Positions 8,640 to 18,600 of a DNA stretch of 64,000 nucleotides are shown in pieces. Source of the stretch: Formosa sp. Hel1_31_208. Lineage in GTDB: Bacteria; Bacteroidota; Bacteroidia; Flavobacteriales; Flavobacteriaceae. The translations under genes were made by a program, and so were the position numbers. Within the stretch, counting starts at the first letter, position 1; each line of letters begins with the position of its first letter. The stretch is from the NCBI RefSeq assembly GCF_900104785.1, contig NZ_LT629733.1:404501-468500 (forward strand). Direction: 5' to 3'. Under the pieces are notes generated by a model. It made no database searches. It was given only the letters and a program-made list of their open reading frames with translations, and was not told the origin of the DNA.

Positions 8640-9773
8640 ATGATCAATAAACGCCTTTTAATTAAAAATCTACTTGCTCATAATGATGAGAATAGTTTTT
8701 ATGATAAAAAACGAAAGGTTGATATCAGTTTCAAAGAAGGAAAAGCAAAATTCTTAAAGCATATTTGCGCGTTATCTAACAGCAACCCTAAAAACAACTC
8801 CTATATTGTCATAGGTGTAGAAGATGAAGACAATAAAATTGTTGGAGTTCATTTTTTTGATGATAGTAAGATTCAAAATCTCATCAATGCCTACCTTACT
8901 CATCCTCCTATTGTACAATACGAAAATATCCCATTTCCACATTTGCCAGATGATAAAGTAGTCGGATTAGTTACTATTAGACCTACTGGTAAGCTCACAT
9001 CACTTCGGAAAAATATTTGGAAATACTATGGTGGTGCTGTTTTCTTTAGAGATGGCAGTATGAGCATGCCGAAAGTTTTTGATATTGAGATAAAAGATGT
9101 GAATTCTAAGATTGTCAATGCTATTGAATCTCATGCTCAGAACAATATTCAATACACCTTGGATGGTGTATTTGATTTTATGAATAAGCGAAAAGATTTC
9201 AATCCTCAATACATGGTCTTTAAAGAGTATTTCGTTTTGTGCTGGTCTGGACAGAAAAAAACCGTTAAATCAGAGATGTTTTATTCGCGTGTCGATATTG
9301 AATTAATCAATGAACAAGTGCGCTTATTCTTTTCAACTTACGATGAAGTTTCCATAGCATATGACACTCATAAATTCAAGATTATTGAATACGTGAGTCT
9401 CGGTCTTCAGAATAAAAACAAGTACTATCCACTAGAGGAAACTATCATCTATTTTGAAGATAATGCTAACTATACTATTGAAACCAATCTCTTATTCGAG
9501 CCTCCTCAATTTGACAAGAAAGTATTGCATCATATTTATAATGCAAACAATGCCATTTTGGAAAAACTAAAAAAAGGCATTACCTTAAACAAGTACGAAG
9601 AACTCGACCTTAGAAACCTTCCTGCTACCTATCTTATTTGTTATTTGAATTTGTTTCATGAAGCCATAAACAAGCTAAATGAAGCTAAACCTTATTTAAA
9701 AAACCATAGTCAAACTGTTTACAATTTATATCAAGAGGTAACTAGGATTTTGCGCAAAGTAAAGTACAGTTAA
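8640..9773 (+). CDS. AlbA_2 (Schlafen-type) domain protein
   Basis: A 377-residue protein. The N-terminal third carries an AlbA_2/Schlafen-like domain: KEGKAKFLKHICALSNS at about 27-43, then YIVIGVEDEDNKIVGV and a FFRDGSMS stretch near 135. The remainder (about 155-377) has no domain I recognise; it is mixed alpha/beta and charged. AlbA_2 domains occur in nucleic-acid-linked and regulatory proteins; a role here is not established. It starts 7 bases after the dehydrogenase stop and ends the operon before the terminator at 9892. The pairing with two reductases is unexplained. It has the same codon and base character as its neighbours. Confidence 0.75.
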   Translation: MINKRLLIKNLLAHNDENSFYDKKRKVDISFKEGKAKFLKHICALSNSNPKNNSYIVIGVEDEDNKIVGVHFFDDSKIQNLINAYLTHPPIVQYENIPFPHLPDDKVVGLVTIRPTGKLTSLRKNIWKYYGGAVFFRDGSMSMPKVFDIEIKDVNSKIVNAIESHAQNNIQYTLDGVFDFMNKRKDFNPQYMVFKEYFVLCWSGQKKTVKSEMFYSRVDIELINEQVRLFFSTYDEVSIAYDTHKFKIIEYVSLGLQNKNKYYPLEETIIYFEDNANYTIETNLLFEPPQFDKKVLHHIYNANNAILEKLKKGITLNKYEELDLRNLPATYLICYLNLFHEAINKLNEAKPYLKNHSQTVYNLYQEVTRILRKVKYS

Positions 9774-9796
9774 GGGTTCATTTTTTTTTTAAATTA

Positions 9797-9832
9797 CCAT
9801 TCATACAGTTTTTTTTGCCACTCATAGTTTTT
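9797..9832 (+). promoter_or_regulatory. 21-base-spaced direct repeat, possible LytTR-type operator
   Basis: CCATTCATA at 9797 and CCACTCATA at 9818 are direct repeats exactly 21 bases apart, each followed by a T-rich GTTTTT. Two-turn-spaced direct repeats of this kind are typical of LytTR-family response-regulator sites. No start codon of a recognisable gene follows before the terminator at 9892-9936, so the target is unclear. The regulator assignment is inference. Confidence 0.4.
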
Positions 9833-9891
9833 ATTATTTACCAACCCGAAATTTTACGATTTTAGCAATGCTATTAATCAATTACATTTAA

Positions 9892-9936
9892 CCTTGTTTC
9901 AAAATTTGATCCGTCAAAATGAAACAGGGTTTTTGT
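9892..9936 (+). terminator. Rho-independent terminator
   Basis: A 9-base stem, CCTTGTTTC at 9892-9900 with GAAACAGGG at 9921-9929 (one G-T pair), then a T-run on the plus strand. It could serve the 7004-9773 operon and any short transcript from the 9797 element. Confidence 0.8.
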
Positions 9937-9945
9937 TTGTTTAGG

Positions 9946-11136
9946 CTATACTAAATTGAGTTTCGAGAAAGATGTATTTAAGATGGTTTCGTCATTAACA
10001 TTGAGCCATTGGTCTAGAATTGAAGCATATATCGATCTAAAATCAATTGAGTATTTTAAATCTCCATTATCATCTAAATCCGATAAACTTGCCAGTTCAT
10101 TATAAAACCCAGGAGTTTTTAATTTATTCCCAATGATGAACAAATTACTTGCTGCGCCGTGATCTGTACCATTAGCCGCATTTTGCTTGACGCGTCTACC
10201 AAATTCTGAAAATGTTAGAATTAAAGTGTCATCAAATGTGCCTTGCTCTTTTAAATCTGAAACAAAAGTTTCGATGCTTTCGGCATATGTCTTTAGAAGT
10301 CTTGCCTGACTATTTACCTGTCCTGCATGGGTATCAAAACCTCCTAAAGACGCATAAAAAACTTTAGTGTTTATCCCTGAATTTATTAATCTGGCTGTAG
10401 TTTTTAATTGATTGGCAAACTCATTATTTGGATAGGTTTTAGACTGTGTATTGGTTTTATGCTTTTCAAAAATATACTTGGCAGAAGATTCCGCTGCAAT
10501 CATAGTTTTATATAGATATCCTAAATTGTGTTCACTCAAATGTTCATCCTGATAATGTCGCAATACATTCTTAAAATAAGGGTCTTGAGATGTTCTAAAG
10601 AACACTTGGGGATTTTTAACAGCAATTCCATTCATCAACTGTCCCTTCAATGCTAAAGAAAGGCTGTCGTCAATCTCAATTGCATTGTAAGGCTCATTTC
10701 CAAAAGCATCCAAATAACGACCAATCCATCCTGTTTGCAAGTTTTGTTCAGCACCACTAGCGGTTTGCCAAATGTCCATAGCTCTAAAATGAGAGCGATT
10801 TGGATTTGGGTAGCCAACGTTGTTAATGATAGTTAAATGCCCTTCATCATAAAGTTTTTTCAAAGGAAGTAAACTTGGATGAAATCCAAGATTATCGGTA
10901 GTCTTTATGATGTCACTTTTAGAAATCGCAATGGTTGGTCGATTTCTATAATAGTCATCACTGTTAAATGGCACTATAGTATTTAAGCCATCATTCCCTC
11001 CAGAAAGTTGAACGATAACCAAGCGCTTATAACCCAAGTTATGTGCTGGTAGGGATTCGAATGCTTGTAAAAAGCTCGGCACAAATAATAAACCACTTGC
11101 TAATGTTGATTGTTTTAAAAAATGTCTTCTTTCCAT
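9946..11136 (-). CDS. DUF1501 domain-containing protein
   Basis: About 396 residues from the preferred ATG (MERRHFLKQSTL); an in-frame Met lies three codons upstream. RRHFLK followed by a hydrophobic stretch looks like a twin-arginine or lipoprotein-type export signal. The body has the DUF1501 hallmarks: VIVQLSGGNDGLNTIVP near residue 40, a NRSHFRAMDIW segment, GGFDTHAGQ, and TFSEFGRRVKQN with ATDHG-like NGTDHG. The family belongs to the alkaline-phosphatase/sulfatase-like superfamily, with unknown substrate. It overlaps the DUF1800 gene upstream by several bases or abuts it, depending on start. This pair is a conserved, presumably cell-envelope, partnership. Confidence 0.92.
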   Translation of the reverse strand: MERRHFLKQSTLASGLLFVPSFLQAFESLPAHNLGYKRLVIVQLSGGNDGLNTIVPFNSDDYYRNRPTIAISKSDIIKTTDNLGFHPSLLPLKKLYDEGHLTIINNVGYPNPNRSHFRAMDIWQTASGAEQNLQTGWIGRYLDAFGNEPYNAIEIDDSLSLALKGQLMNGIAVKNPQVFFRTSQDPYFKNVLRHYQDEHLSEHNLGYLYKTMIAAESSAKYIFEKHKTNTQSKTYPNNEFANQLKTTARLINSGINTKVFYASLGGFDTHAGQVNSQARLLKTYAESIETFVSDLKEQGTFDDTLILTFSEFGRRVKQNAANGTDHGAASNLFIIGNKLKTPGFYNELASLSDLDDNGDLKYSIDFRSIYASILDQWLNVNDETILNTSFSKLNLV

Positions 11137-11138
11137 AA

Positions 11139-12509
11139 TTAACACATTTGATATTCTGGCAATGACATTAATTGAATGCAGAAATCTCTTTTTGAGTTGA
11201 TACTTAATGTTTTTAAATAAGTCGCAGTTCCAGAATTAAATTCGGGAATTACAATTAGGTCCTCTAGTTGATCAAAAGAGTATTTACTAAATTGCTTTTC
11301 AAAAGCTACCCAATCTACTGTTACATCAACAAATTTATTTTTTCGTTGTTTATAATACTTTTCAAAAGTGTCTTCAAATTCTCCTTTTTCCTTCACTGAT
11401 ATTTTAGCATTAGTAAATAAAATTGAAGGTAATTTTAATCTTAGCATAATTGTATTGCTATCTATCCAGCTTTTTCCTCCTTGCCAACCAGCTACATTTG
11501 GTGGATTCAACAGCATTTGTCCTAATAGCTTTTGAATTTTCAGAACGTCCTTTTTATTTTCAAATTTAAAAGGTACTATTGTATTCAATCCTACCAAAAA
11601 CTCTATGGGAGATTTGATTTTTGAACCAATATGCGTTTCATCATAAAACCAATCAGACCTAAAAATATGCCTCATAAGGTTTTCGATATTGTAATCCTTA
11701 TGGAAGATAGTTGCTAATTCTTCTACGCGTTCTTTATCTAGATTCTCATTTACAAAATAGCGGTAAATTTTACCACAAATAAAACGAGCGCATTGCTTTT
11801 GTTGCAAGATTATATCAATAATATCATCCCCATCATAGCGTCCTGTATGTCCAAGAAATTGCTTAAAGTCATAGTCATGCTGCGTTCTTCTCAGAATAAA
11901 CTCTCCTTCAAAATTATTATTATAACCGGTGAATGCTCTTGCACTCTCTTTTACATCTTCTTCTTGATATTGTCCCTCGCCCAAGGTGAACAACTCCATT
12001 AGCTCTCTAGCAAAATTCTCATTAGGCTTTTGCTTTCGATTTTGTTTATTATTCAAATATTTTAACATGGCGGCTTCCTTTGATATCGCTTTTACGAAGT
12101 CCCCAAAATTTCCCAAAGCATGCGTTCTTAACGTATGATTATATTGCTGTACATGAAAAATATTTTGATTACGACATACAAAATGATTGGCCCAGAACAA
12201 GGTCATTTTTTCTCTTAGAGTTTCTTCTGAATGCTTCAAACGGTCTAGCCAAATCATATTGAATTCTGTGAGTTTTGAAGTACTCAATTCGAAAAACGCT
12301 TTTCTTTTACTTGGGTTATTTAAAAGACTTTGACCACTAAAATGATCTAATTCTGAAGTATCTACTTCTAATTTAGAGATAGTCGATGAAGATTGAAACA
12401 AGCGATCAACAATTTGAAATTTGTCCTTTTTGGATAACATATAGAATTCATCTGGCGACATTCCAAAGCCTGCTCTCCAGTATAAATGTTGAATATGGTG
12501 TTGCTTCAT
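11139..12509 (-). CDS. DUF1800 domain-containing protein
   Basis: About 456 residues from the preferred start MKQHHIQHLYWRAGFG, six codons inside the longest frame; DUF1800 proteins usually begin near the HLYxRAGFG motif. Later hallmarks are LREKMTLFWANHFV, ENFARELMELFTLG and PPNVAGWQGGKSWI. Almost always paired with DUF1501, which follows here. No clear signal peptide was found. The function of the pair is unknown; in other bacteria such pairs are predicted to be envelope-associated. The spacer upstream to the ALDH terminator is short and holds no other gene. Confidence 0.92.
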   Translation of the reverse strand: MKQHHIQHLYWRAGFGMSPDEFYMLSKKDKFQIVDRLFQSSSTISKLEVDTSELDHFSGQSLLNNPSKRKAFFELSTSKLTEFNMIWLDRLKHSEETLREKMTLFWANHFVCRNQNIFHVQQYNHTLRTHALGNFGDFVKAISKEAAMLKYLNNKQNRKQKPNENFARELMELFTLGEGQYQEEDVKESARAFTGYNNNFEGEFILRRTQHDYDFKQFLGHTGRYDGDDIIDIILQQKQCARFICGKIYRYFVNENLDKERVEELATIFHKDYNIENLMRHIFRSDWFYDETHIGSKIKSPIEFLVGLNTIVPFKFENKKDVLKIQKLLGQMLLNPPNVAGWQGGKSWIDSNTIMLRLKLPSILFTNAKISVKEKGEFEDTFEKYYKQRKNKFVDVTVDWVAFEKQFSKYSFDQLEDLIVIPEFNSGTATYLKTLSINSKRDFCIQLMSLPEYQMC

Positions 12510-12582
12510 AGTATTATGACTTAACAATTTAATGTAAGTTTAATTGTTACGTTCAAAAATGATTCCAAAGATGAAAGTACAA

Positions 12583-12614
12583 AAAAACCGTTTCATAGAT
12601 ATGAAACGGTTTTT
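12583..12614 (-). terminator. Rho-independent terminator after the ALDH gene
   Basis: A perfect 14-base stem (12583-12596 with 12601-12614, core CCGTTTCAT) and a 4-base loop, with T-tracts on both sides. It lies 27 bases past the ALDH stop. Confidence 0.92.
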
Positions 12615-12640
12615 ATCAATTATATGTTTTAAACCCTTGG

Positions 12641-14194
12641 TTATAAATCGAATTTAATTCCTTGAGCTAAAGGAAGTTCATCAGAATAATTCACCGTATT
12701 TGTTTGTCGGCGCATATAAATTTTCCAAGCATCTGATCCAGACTCTCGTCCTCCACCAGTTTCTTTCTCTCCTCCAAAAGCGCCACCGATTTCAGCACCA
12801 GATGTTCCGATATTTACATTAGCAATTCCACAATCTGATCCTGCATAAGACAAAAATTTCTCTGCTTCTTTCATTTCATTGGTCATAATCGCAGACGATA
12901 AACCTTGAGCAACTCCATTTTGTTTTTCAATGGCATTTTCTACCTCTCCAGAATATTTCATTAAATATAAAATTGGAGCAAATGTTTCATGCTGTACAAT
13001 TTCAAAGTGATTTTCAGCTTCAATAATTGCTGGCTTAACATAACATCCACTTTCAAAACCTTCACCTTCTAGAACGCCTCCTTCGACTAATACATTTCCG
13101 CCTTCAGCTTTAGCTTTTTCAATTGCAGCTAAGTACGTATTTACGGCATCTTTATCTATTAAAGGACCAACATGTTTAGTTTCGTCTAAAGGATTACCAA
13201 TTTTAATTTGGCCGTATGCACCAACAATCGCGTCTCTTACTTTATCATAAACAGATTCGTGAATAATTAATCGTCGTGTAGACGTACAGCGTTGTCCGCA
13301 AGTTCCTACAGCGCCAAATACAGCCCCTGGTACCACCACTTTTAAATCGGCAGTAGGTGTAATAATAATGGCATTATTACCTCCTAATTCTAGTAAAGAT
13401 TTACCAAAACGTTCAGCCACAGTTGCGCCAACAATTCGTCCCATTCTTGTAGAACCTGTTGCAGAAACTAACGGGATTCTAGAATCAGTTGTCATCATTT
13501 GACCAACTCTATAATCTCCATTTATAATGCAAGAAATACCTTCTGGCAAGTTATTATCTTTTAAAATTGTCGCAATAATGTTTTGACAAGCTATAGAGCA
13601 TAATGGAGCTTTTTCAGAGGCTTTCCAAACGCATACATCACCGCATATCCAAGCTAAAGCTGTATTCCAAGCCCATACAGCAACAGGAAAATTAAATGCA
13701 GAGATAATCCCAACAACACCAATTGGATGCCATTGTTCTCTCATGACATGTCCTGGACGCTCAGAAGGAATTGTTTGTCCATTTAATTGTCTTGATAGCC
13801 CAACTGCAAAATCACAGATATCAATCATTTCTTGAACTTCACCATAACCTTCCTGTAATGATTTCCCCATTTCGTACGATACTAGCTTACCTAGTGGTTC
13901 TTTCAAATCTCTTAATTTATTACCAAATTGACGAACGATTTCTCCTCTTTGTGGCGCAGGCACGTCTCTCCAAGCTTTAAACGCACTTGTTGCAGCGTCC
14001 ATTACTTTATCGTAATCTGCTCTTGTTGTACTTTTTACTTTTCCTATTAATTGTCCATCAACAGGAGAGTACGATTCGATAATTTCTCCGTTAGAAAAAT
14101 TGTTAGATCCCGAAGAAGATCCTTCATTAACATCACTAACACCTAATTGCTTCAAGGCGTCTTTTATTCCGAAATCGGTAGCAATAGCTTCCAT
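12641..14194 (-). CDS. amaB: ALDH7-type aldehyde dehydrogenase (aminoadipate-semialdehyde / piperideine-6-carboxylate dehydrogenase)
   Basis: A 517-residue NAD(P)-dependent aldehyde dehydrogenase. Catalytic Cys303 is in GTCGQRCTSTRR and the general-base Glu269 is in LELGGNN. The landmarks PSERPGH, GIISAFNFPVAVWAWN and GGNNAIII closely follow the antiquitin/ALDH7 family, which oxidises alpha-aminoadipic semialdehyde in lysine catabolism. Length fits. It is a single-gene unit with its own terminator at 12583, divergent from the asparaginase gene. No other lysine-degradation gene is in the window, so the lysine link is by family only. The symbol is by family resemblance. Confidence 0.85.
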   Translation of the reverse strand: MEAIATDFGIKDALKQLGVSDVNEGSSSGSNNFSNGEIIESYSPVDGQLIGKVKSTTRADYDKVMDAATSAFKAWRDVPAPQRGEIVRQFGNKLRDLKEPLGKLVSYEMGKSLQEGYGEVQEMIDICDFAVGLSRQLNGQTIPSERPGHVMREQWHPIGVVGIISAFNFPVAVWAWNTALAWICGDVCVWKASEKAPLCSIACQNIIATILKDNNLPEGISCIINGDYRVGQMMTTDSRIPLVSATGSTRMGRIVGATVAERFGKSLLELGGNNAIIITPTADLKVVVPGAVFGAVGTCGQRCTSTRRLIIHESVYDKVRDAIVGAYGQIKIGNPLDETKHVGPLIDKDAVNTYLAAIEKAKAEGGNVLVEGGVLEGEGFESGCYVKPAIIEAENHFEIVQHETFAPILYLMKYSGEVENAIEKQNGVAQGLSSAIMTNEMKEAEKFLSYAGSDCGIANVNIGTSGAEIGGAFGGEKETGGGRESGSDAWKIYMRRQTNTVNYSDELPLAQGIKFDL

Positions 14195-14315
14195 ATTTGT
14201 ATGTTTTTTATGATTTATTAGATTTTGACACGAAGTTACTAATAAAAAGTCATTTTTACTTGAAGCATTTTGTTTAATACTGTAACTTTAAAGCACTTAT
14301 AAATTTGATATAACC

Positions 14316-15410
14316 ATGAGACAATCTATCCTTTACTTTTTTGTTTTTTTTATATGTTTTAGCTGTGTGGATAAAGGCAAAAATATGGAAACAGCAGCTG
14401 AAAATTCTACAGCAAGCCCTTCAGGAAAGGCTAATAAACCAAAAGCTGAATTCGCAATTATCATTCATGGAGGCGCAGGTACCATCCTAAAAAAGAACAT
14501 GACACCAGAGCGTGAAGCTGCATATACAGCTAAGCTGGAAGAAGCCATTACCGTAGGCTATGAGATTCTGAAAAATGGCGGTAGCAGCCTTGATGCAGTA
14601 CAAAAAACAATTAACGTGATGGAAGATTCGCCTTTGTTTAATGCTGGAAAAGGTGCGGTCTTTACTAATGCAGAAACTAACGAGTTAGATGCATCCATTA
14701 TGGATGGCAAAACATTAAACGCTGGAGCTTCTGCTGGCACTACCAACGTTAGAAATCCAATAAATTTGGCTCGAATAATCATGGAAAAGTCACCTCATGT
14801 TATGATGGCTGGTTCTGGAGCAGAGACTTATGCCGAGGAACAAGGATTGATTATCGTAGATCCAAGTTATTTTTACACAGAAAGGCGATTAGAATCCCTC
14901 AAACGAGTTAAAGAAAAAGAAGCGCAAGAAAAAAAAGAAATAGATACAGAATCTGCTTCTTTAAATTTTTATGATGCAGATATCAAAGATTCAAAATTTG
15001 GAACTGTAGGCTGTGCTGCTTTGGATAAAAATGGTAATCTTGCAGCTGGAACGTCAACAGGTGGAATGACTAACAAACGTTATGGACGTGTGGGAGATGC
15101 CCCTATTATTGGCGCAGGCACTTATGCCAATAACAATTCATGTGCCGTGTCCAGCACAGGTTGGGGTGAATATTTTATTCGAGCTATGGTTGCTCATGAT
15201 ATTTCGGCATTAATGCAATACAAAGGAATGACATTAAAAGAAGCTGCTCACGAAGTCATTCAAAATAAAGTTCCTAATCTTGGTGGTGACGGTGGAATCG
15301 TAGCGGTGGATAAAAATGGTAATATGGTTGCCGAATTCAATACCGCTGGAATGTACAGAGCTACCATGAATGATAAGGGTGAGTTAAAAATTGGTATTTA
15401 TAAAGAATAA
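14316..15410 (+). CDS. Isoaspartyl peptidase / L-asparaginase lipoprotein (Ntn-hydrolase)
   Basis: A 364-residue plant-type asparaginase. The autocleavage and nucleophile Thr is T230 in KFGTVGCAAL, giving alpha and beta subunits; the IIHGGAGT motif (49-56) and the GTSTGG and GAGTYANN substrate loops are present. It hydrolyses beta-aspartyl peptides and L-asparagine. The N-terminus is a lipoprotein signal ending ICFSC (Cys17), followed by a Ser/Thr/Lys-rich linker, so it is exported and membrane-anchored. Divergent from the ALDH gene, with 121 bases between. Full length, catalytic residues intact. Confidence 0.92.
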   Translation: MRQSILYFFVFFICFSCVDKGKNMETAAENSTASPSGKANKPKAEFAIIIHGGAGTILKKNMTPEREAAYTAKLEEAITVGYEILKNGGSSLDAVQKTINVMEDSPLFNAGKGAVFTNAETNELDASIMDGKTLNAGASAGTTNVRNPINLARIIMEKSPHVMMAGSGAETYAEEQGLIIVDPSYFYTERRLESLKRVKEKEAQEKKEIDTESASLNFYDADIKDSKFGTVGCAALDKNGNLAAGTSTGGMTNKRYGRVGDAPIIGAGTYANNNSCAVSSTGWGEYFIRAMVAHDISALMQYKGMTLKEAAHEVIQNKVPNLGGDGGIVAVDKNGNMVAEFNTAGMYRATMNDKGELKIGIYKE

Positions 15411-15624
15411 ATCAGGTCGAAGGCCCTTGAGACATAAAAAGTATAAATAGCAATCAAGGTAACTGAATACGAATTCTTATCAATTCTTAACGAATTCTAT
15501 TTTATCAATAACACATAACACATCATGAACATAAAAGTCTCTTGATTTCTATATTTTTATGGTATTCAATTATCAAATTGGTAGTTTAACTTTTATAGAC
15601 AAACCAATAAATAACTTCAAAGCC
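15411..15624. other. Intergenic spacer before the alpha-2-macroglobulin gene
   Basis: 214 bases without a supported gene. It contains an AT-rich segment with GAATTC twice (about 15470-15500) but no convincing terminator. An in-frame ATG at 15559 would add 22 unlikely residues to the next gene, so I leave this stretch non-coding. Confidence 0.5.
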
Positions 15625-18600
15625 ATGAAACTAAAACAGCTTTCTGTACTTCTATTGTCACTCATTATCGTATTTTCCTGTAAGAAGAAAGACACTATTA
15701 CTCAAGATACTGATAACCTTTTTAAATATCGAGATTATATCAGTTATACATCATCTGGATTACAATCGGTGACCAATACCATTACCATTAACCTAGCACA
15801 AGAAGTTGAAGAATGGGAAATGGGTCAAGATATTTCCGATGAATTTATCAAAATATCACCTCATGTTGAAGGGATACTCAAGGCAACGAATAAACATACT
15901 CTAATATTTACTCCCGATGAATATCTCGAACCTGCTACGGAGTATACGGTACTGATAAAATTGGACAAGATTTATAATGACATGCCTAAAGATTACAAAG
16001 ACTATGTGTTTCAATTCAAGACAATCACTCCCAATTTTAGTATCAGTACAAATGATTTACAATCTTATAGCAAACAATGGCAATACTTGGAAGCAGTGAT
16101 AAAATCTGCCGATATTATATCGGTAGAGGATGCCAAAAAATTGGTGGTCGTAACTCAAAACGGTAAAAAATTAAAGCTACAGTTTAATGAACTAAATGCC
16201 CATGCAAAGTATTTCGAGTTTAAAATAGATAGCATTAATCGATTAGTTGAAGATTCAAAAATAGTGGTCCAATGGGATGGAAAACCCATAAATTCGGATA
16301 ACACAGGAGAAAACACTGTGTCTATTCCTGGTATCAATAACTTTACCATAGTTAATGTTGAAGCCTACAAAACACCTGAACAGTTTTTATATATTAACTT
16401 CTCAGACCCCATCAAACCGGACCAAAACTTTGATGGTCTTGTTACTATTCAAAATGTGAAAAACCCTAAATTCAGTGTTATAGGAAACGTGCTAAAAGTA
16501 TATCCAGACTCAAAGCTCGTTGGTAATATTCAAGTTGACGTTTTTCAAGGTATTTCAAACTCTGATGGTTTTAAACTCAAACAACCATTTTCAGAAGCTA
16601 TTTCATTTGAAGAGATAAAACCTCAAGTTAGAATGATTAGTAATGGCACTATATTACCAAATTCAAACGAACTCAAATTCAATTTTGAAGCTGTTAATTT
16701 AAGAGCTGTAGACGTTCGTATCATCAAAATTTTTGAAGATAACATTTTGCAATTTCTTCAAGACAACCCAATGCACAGTAACAATCAAAATGAAATAAAA
16801 CGTGTGGGACGTCGTATTGCAAAACAAACCATCGCATTGCAAACTGCAGCAGAAAACTCAGGAAAATGGAAAGCATACAGCCTAGATTTATCTAAATTAT
16901 TCAAGGCAGATGCAGGTGCAATTTATCGGATTGAATTGAGCTTTAATAAAAACTATTCCTTATTTGATTGTTCTGCAAATACAAATAGTTCAGTAGATGA
17001 GGACGACGAATATGACGACTATTATTATGAAGAGGATTACTATTATGAAGAGGATTACACTGAAAATTTATCTGAAGACGAAGAACAACGCGAAGAAGAT
17101 TACTGGGATAATCGTGCTTACAATTACAGAAACTACGCCTATAATTGGAGACAACGTGACAATCCATGTCATGATGCTTACTATAATGAAAGTAAAGTTA
17201 TCTCTCAAAACCTATTAGCATCAAATCTAGGTGTCATTGTAAAACAAGGAACGAATAACCGCTATTATTTTGCTGTTACGAATATTTTAAACACCGAACC
17301 AGAAGCTAATGCAGCTATTAAACTTTATAACTTTCAGCAGCAAGAAATAGGCACTGTCTCTACAAATAGTGAAGGTTTAGCTACCTATGAGGCAAATAAA
17401 TATGCAGCCTTCGCAATTGTCAGTAAAGGAATCAATACAAGTTACTTGCGACTTACCGACGGAAATTCACTATCACTGAGTAAATTTGACGTCTCCGGAA
17501 ACAAATTACTACGAGGACTTAAAGGCTATATCTACGGAGAACGGGGTGTTTGGCGACCTGGTGACTCCCTTTTTTTAACCTTTATAATAAACGACAAAGC
17601 GAATGAACTTCCTGAAGGGCATCCTGTAAAACTTGAAGTGACAGACCCTAATGGCAAGCTCATCTACAAACAGGTGTCTTCTGATAATATCAATAACTTC
17701 TATAAATTTATTGTCCCAACAACTTCCGAAGGAAAAACTGGAAATTATAACGCTAAGGTCTCTGTTGGTGGTGCTCAATTTTACAAATCTTTGAAAGTTG
17801 AAACCGTTAAACCAAACCGTCTTAAAATCAAAATTGATTTTGAAAATGAGGTATTATCAAATTCAGAGCCTATTAATGGCACATTAGATGTCAAATGGTT
17901 ACATGGTGCACCGGCAAAAAATATAAAAGCCGAAGTCAAAGCTAAATTCACGACTGCAAATACCAGCTTTAAAAACTATAAAGGCTATGTGTTTAATGAT
18001 CCTGTCGGTCAATTTAATACCGAAGAACTCAATGTGTTTGAAGGCAATCTTGATGCTAATGGTATAACTAAAATTAATACAACTTTAAATATTGGCACCA
18101 ATGCCCCTGGAATGTTGAGGGCTCAATTTTTAGTACGTGCTTTTGAAAATGGTGGTGACTTTTCATTAGATGCATTTACAACAACTTATTCCCCTTTTGA
18201 ATCTTATGTTGGTTTGCGCTCACCACAAGGCAATTATTATGGTTCTTATTTCACTGACACCAATCAAACTTTTGATATAGCTGTTGTTGATAAAAACGGA
18301 AAACCGATAAAACGGGATAATCTCGAAATTAAGGTATACAAAGTAGAATGGCGTTGGTGGTGGAATTCTTCTTATGACAATCTATCTAGTTATGTCTCTA
18401 GTAGTTATCACAGACCCATATTAGATCAAAAAGCATCTACAGGAGCTGATGGAAAAACGAGCTTTACAATAAAAATTCCCGAGGGAGAACGTGGTCGCTA
18501 TCTCATTAGAATTTATGATCCTGTTAGTGGTCATGCCACAGGCCGTACTGCATATTTCTATAGAAATTGGTCTGGTATGTCAACTGGAAATGACAAAGAA

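Noticed and set aside
15470..15500. Repeated GAATTC in an AT-rich spacer
   Set aside because: The repeat is short, with no partner structure or T-run. It may be chance in AT-rich DNA.
15559..15624. Longer start for the alpha-2-macroglobulin gene
   Set aside because: It would place a non-signal stretch before a clean lipoprotein signal; the ATG at 15625 is preferred.
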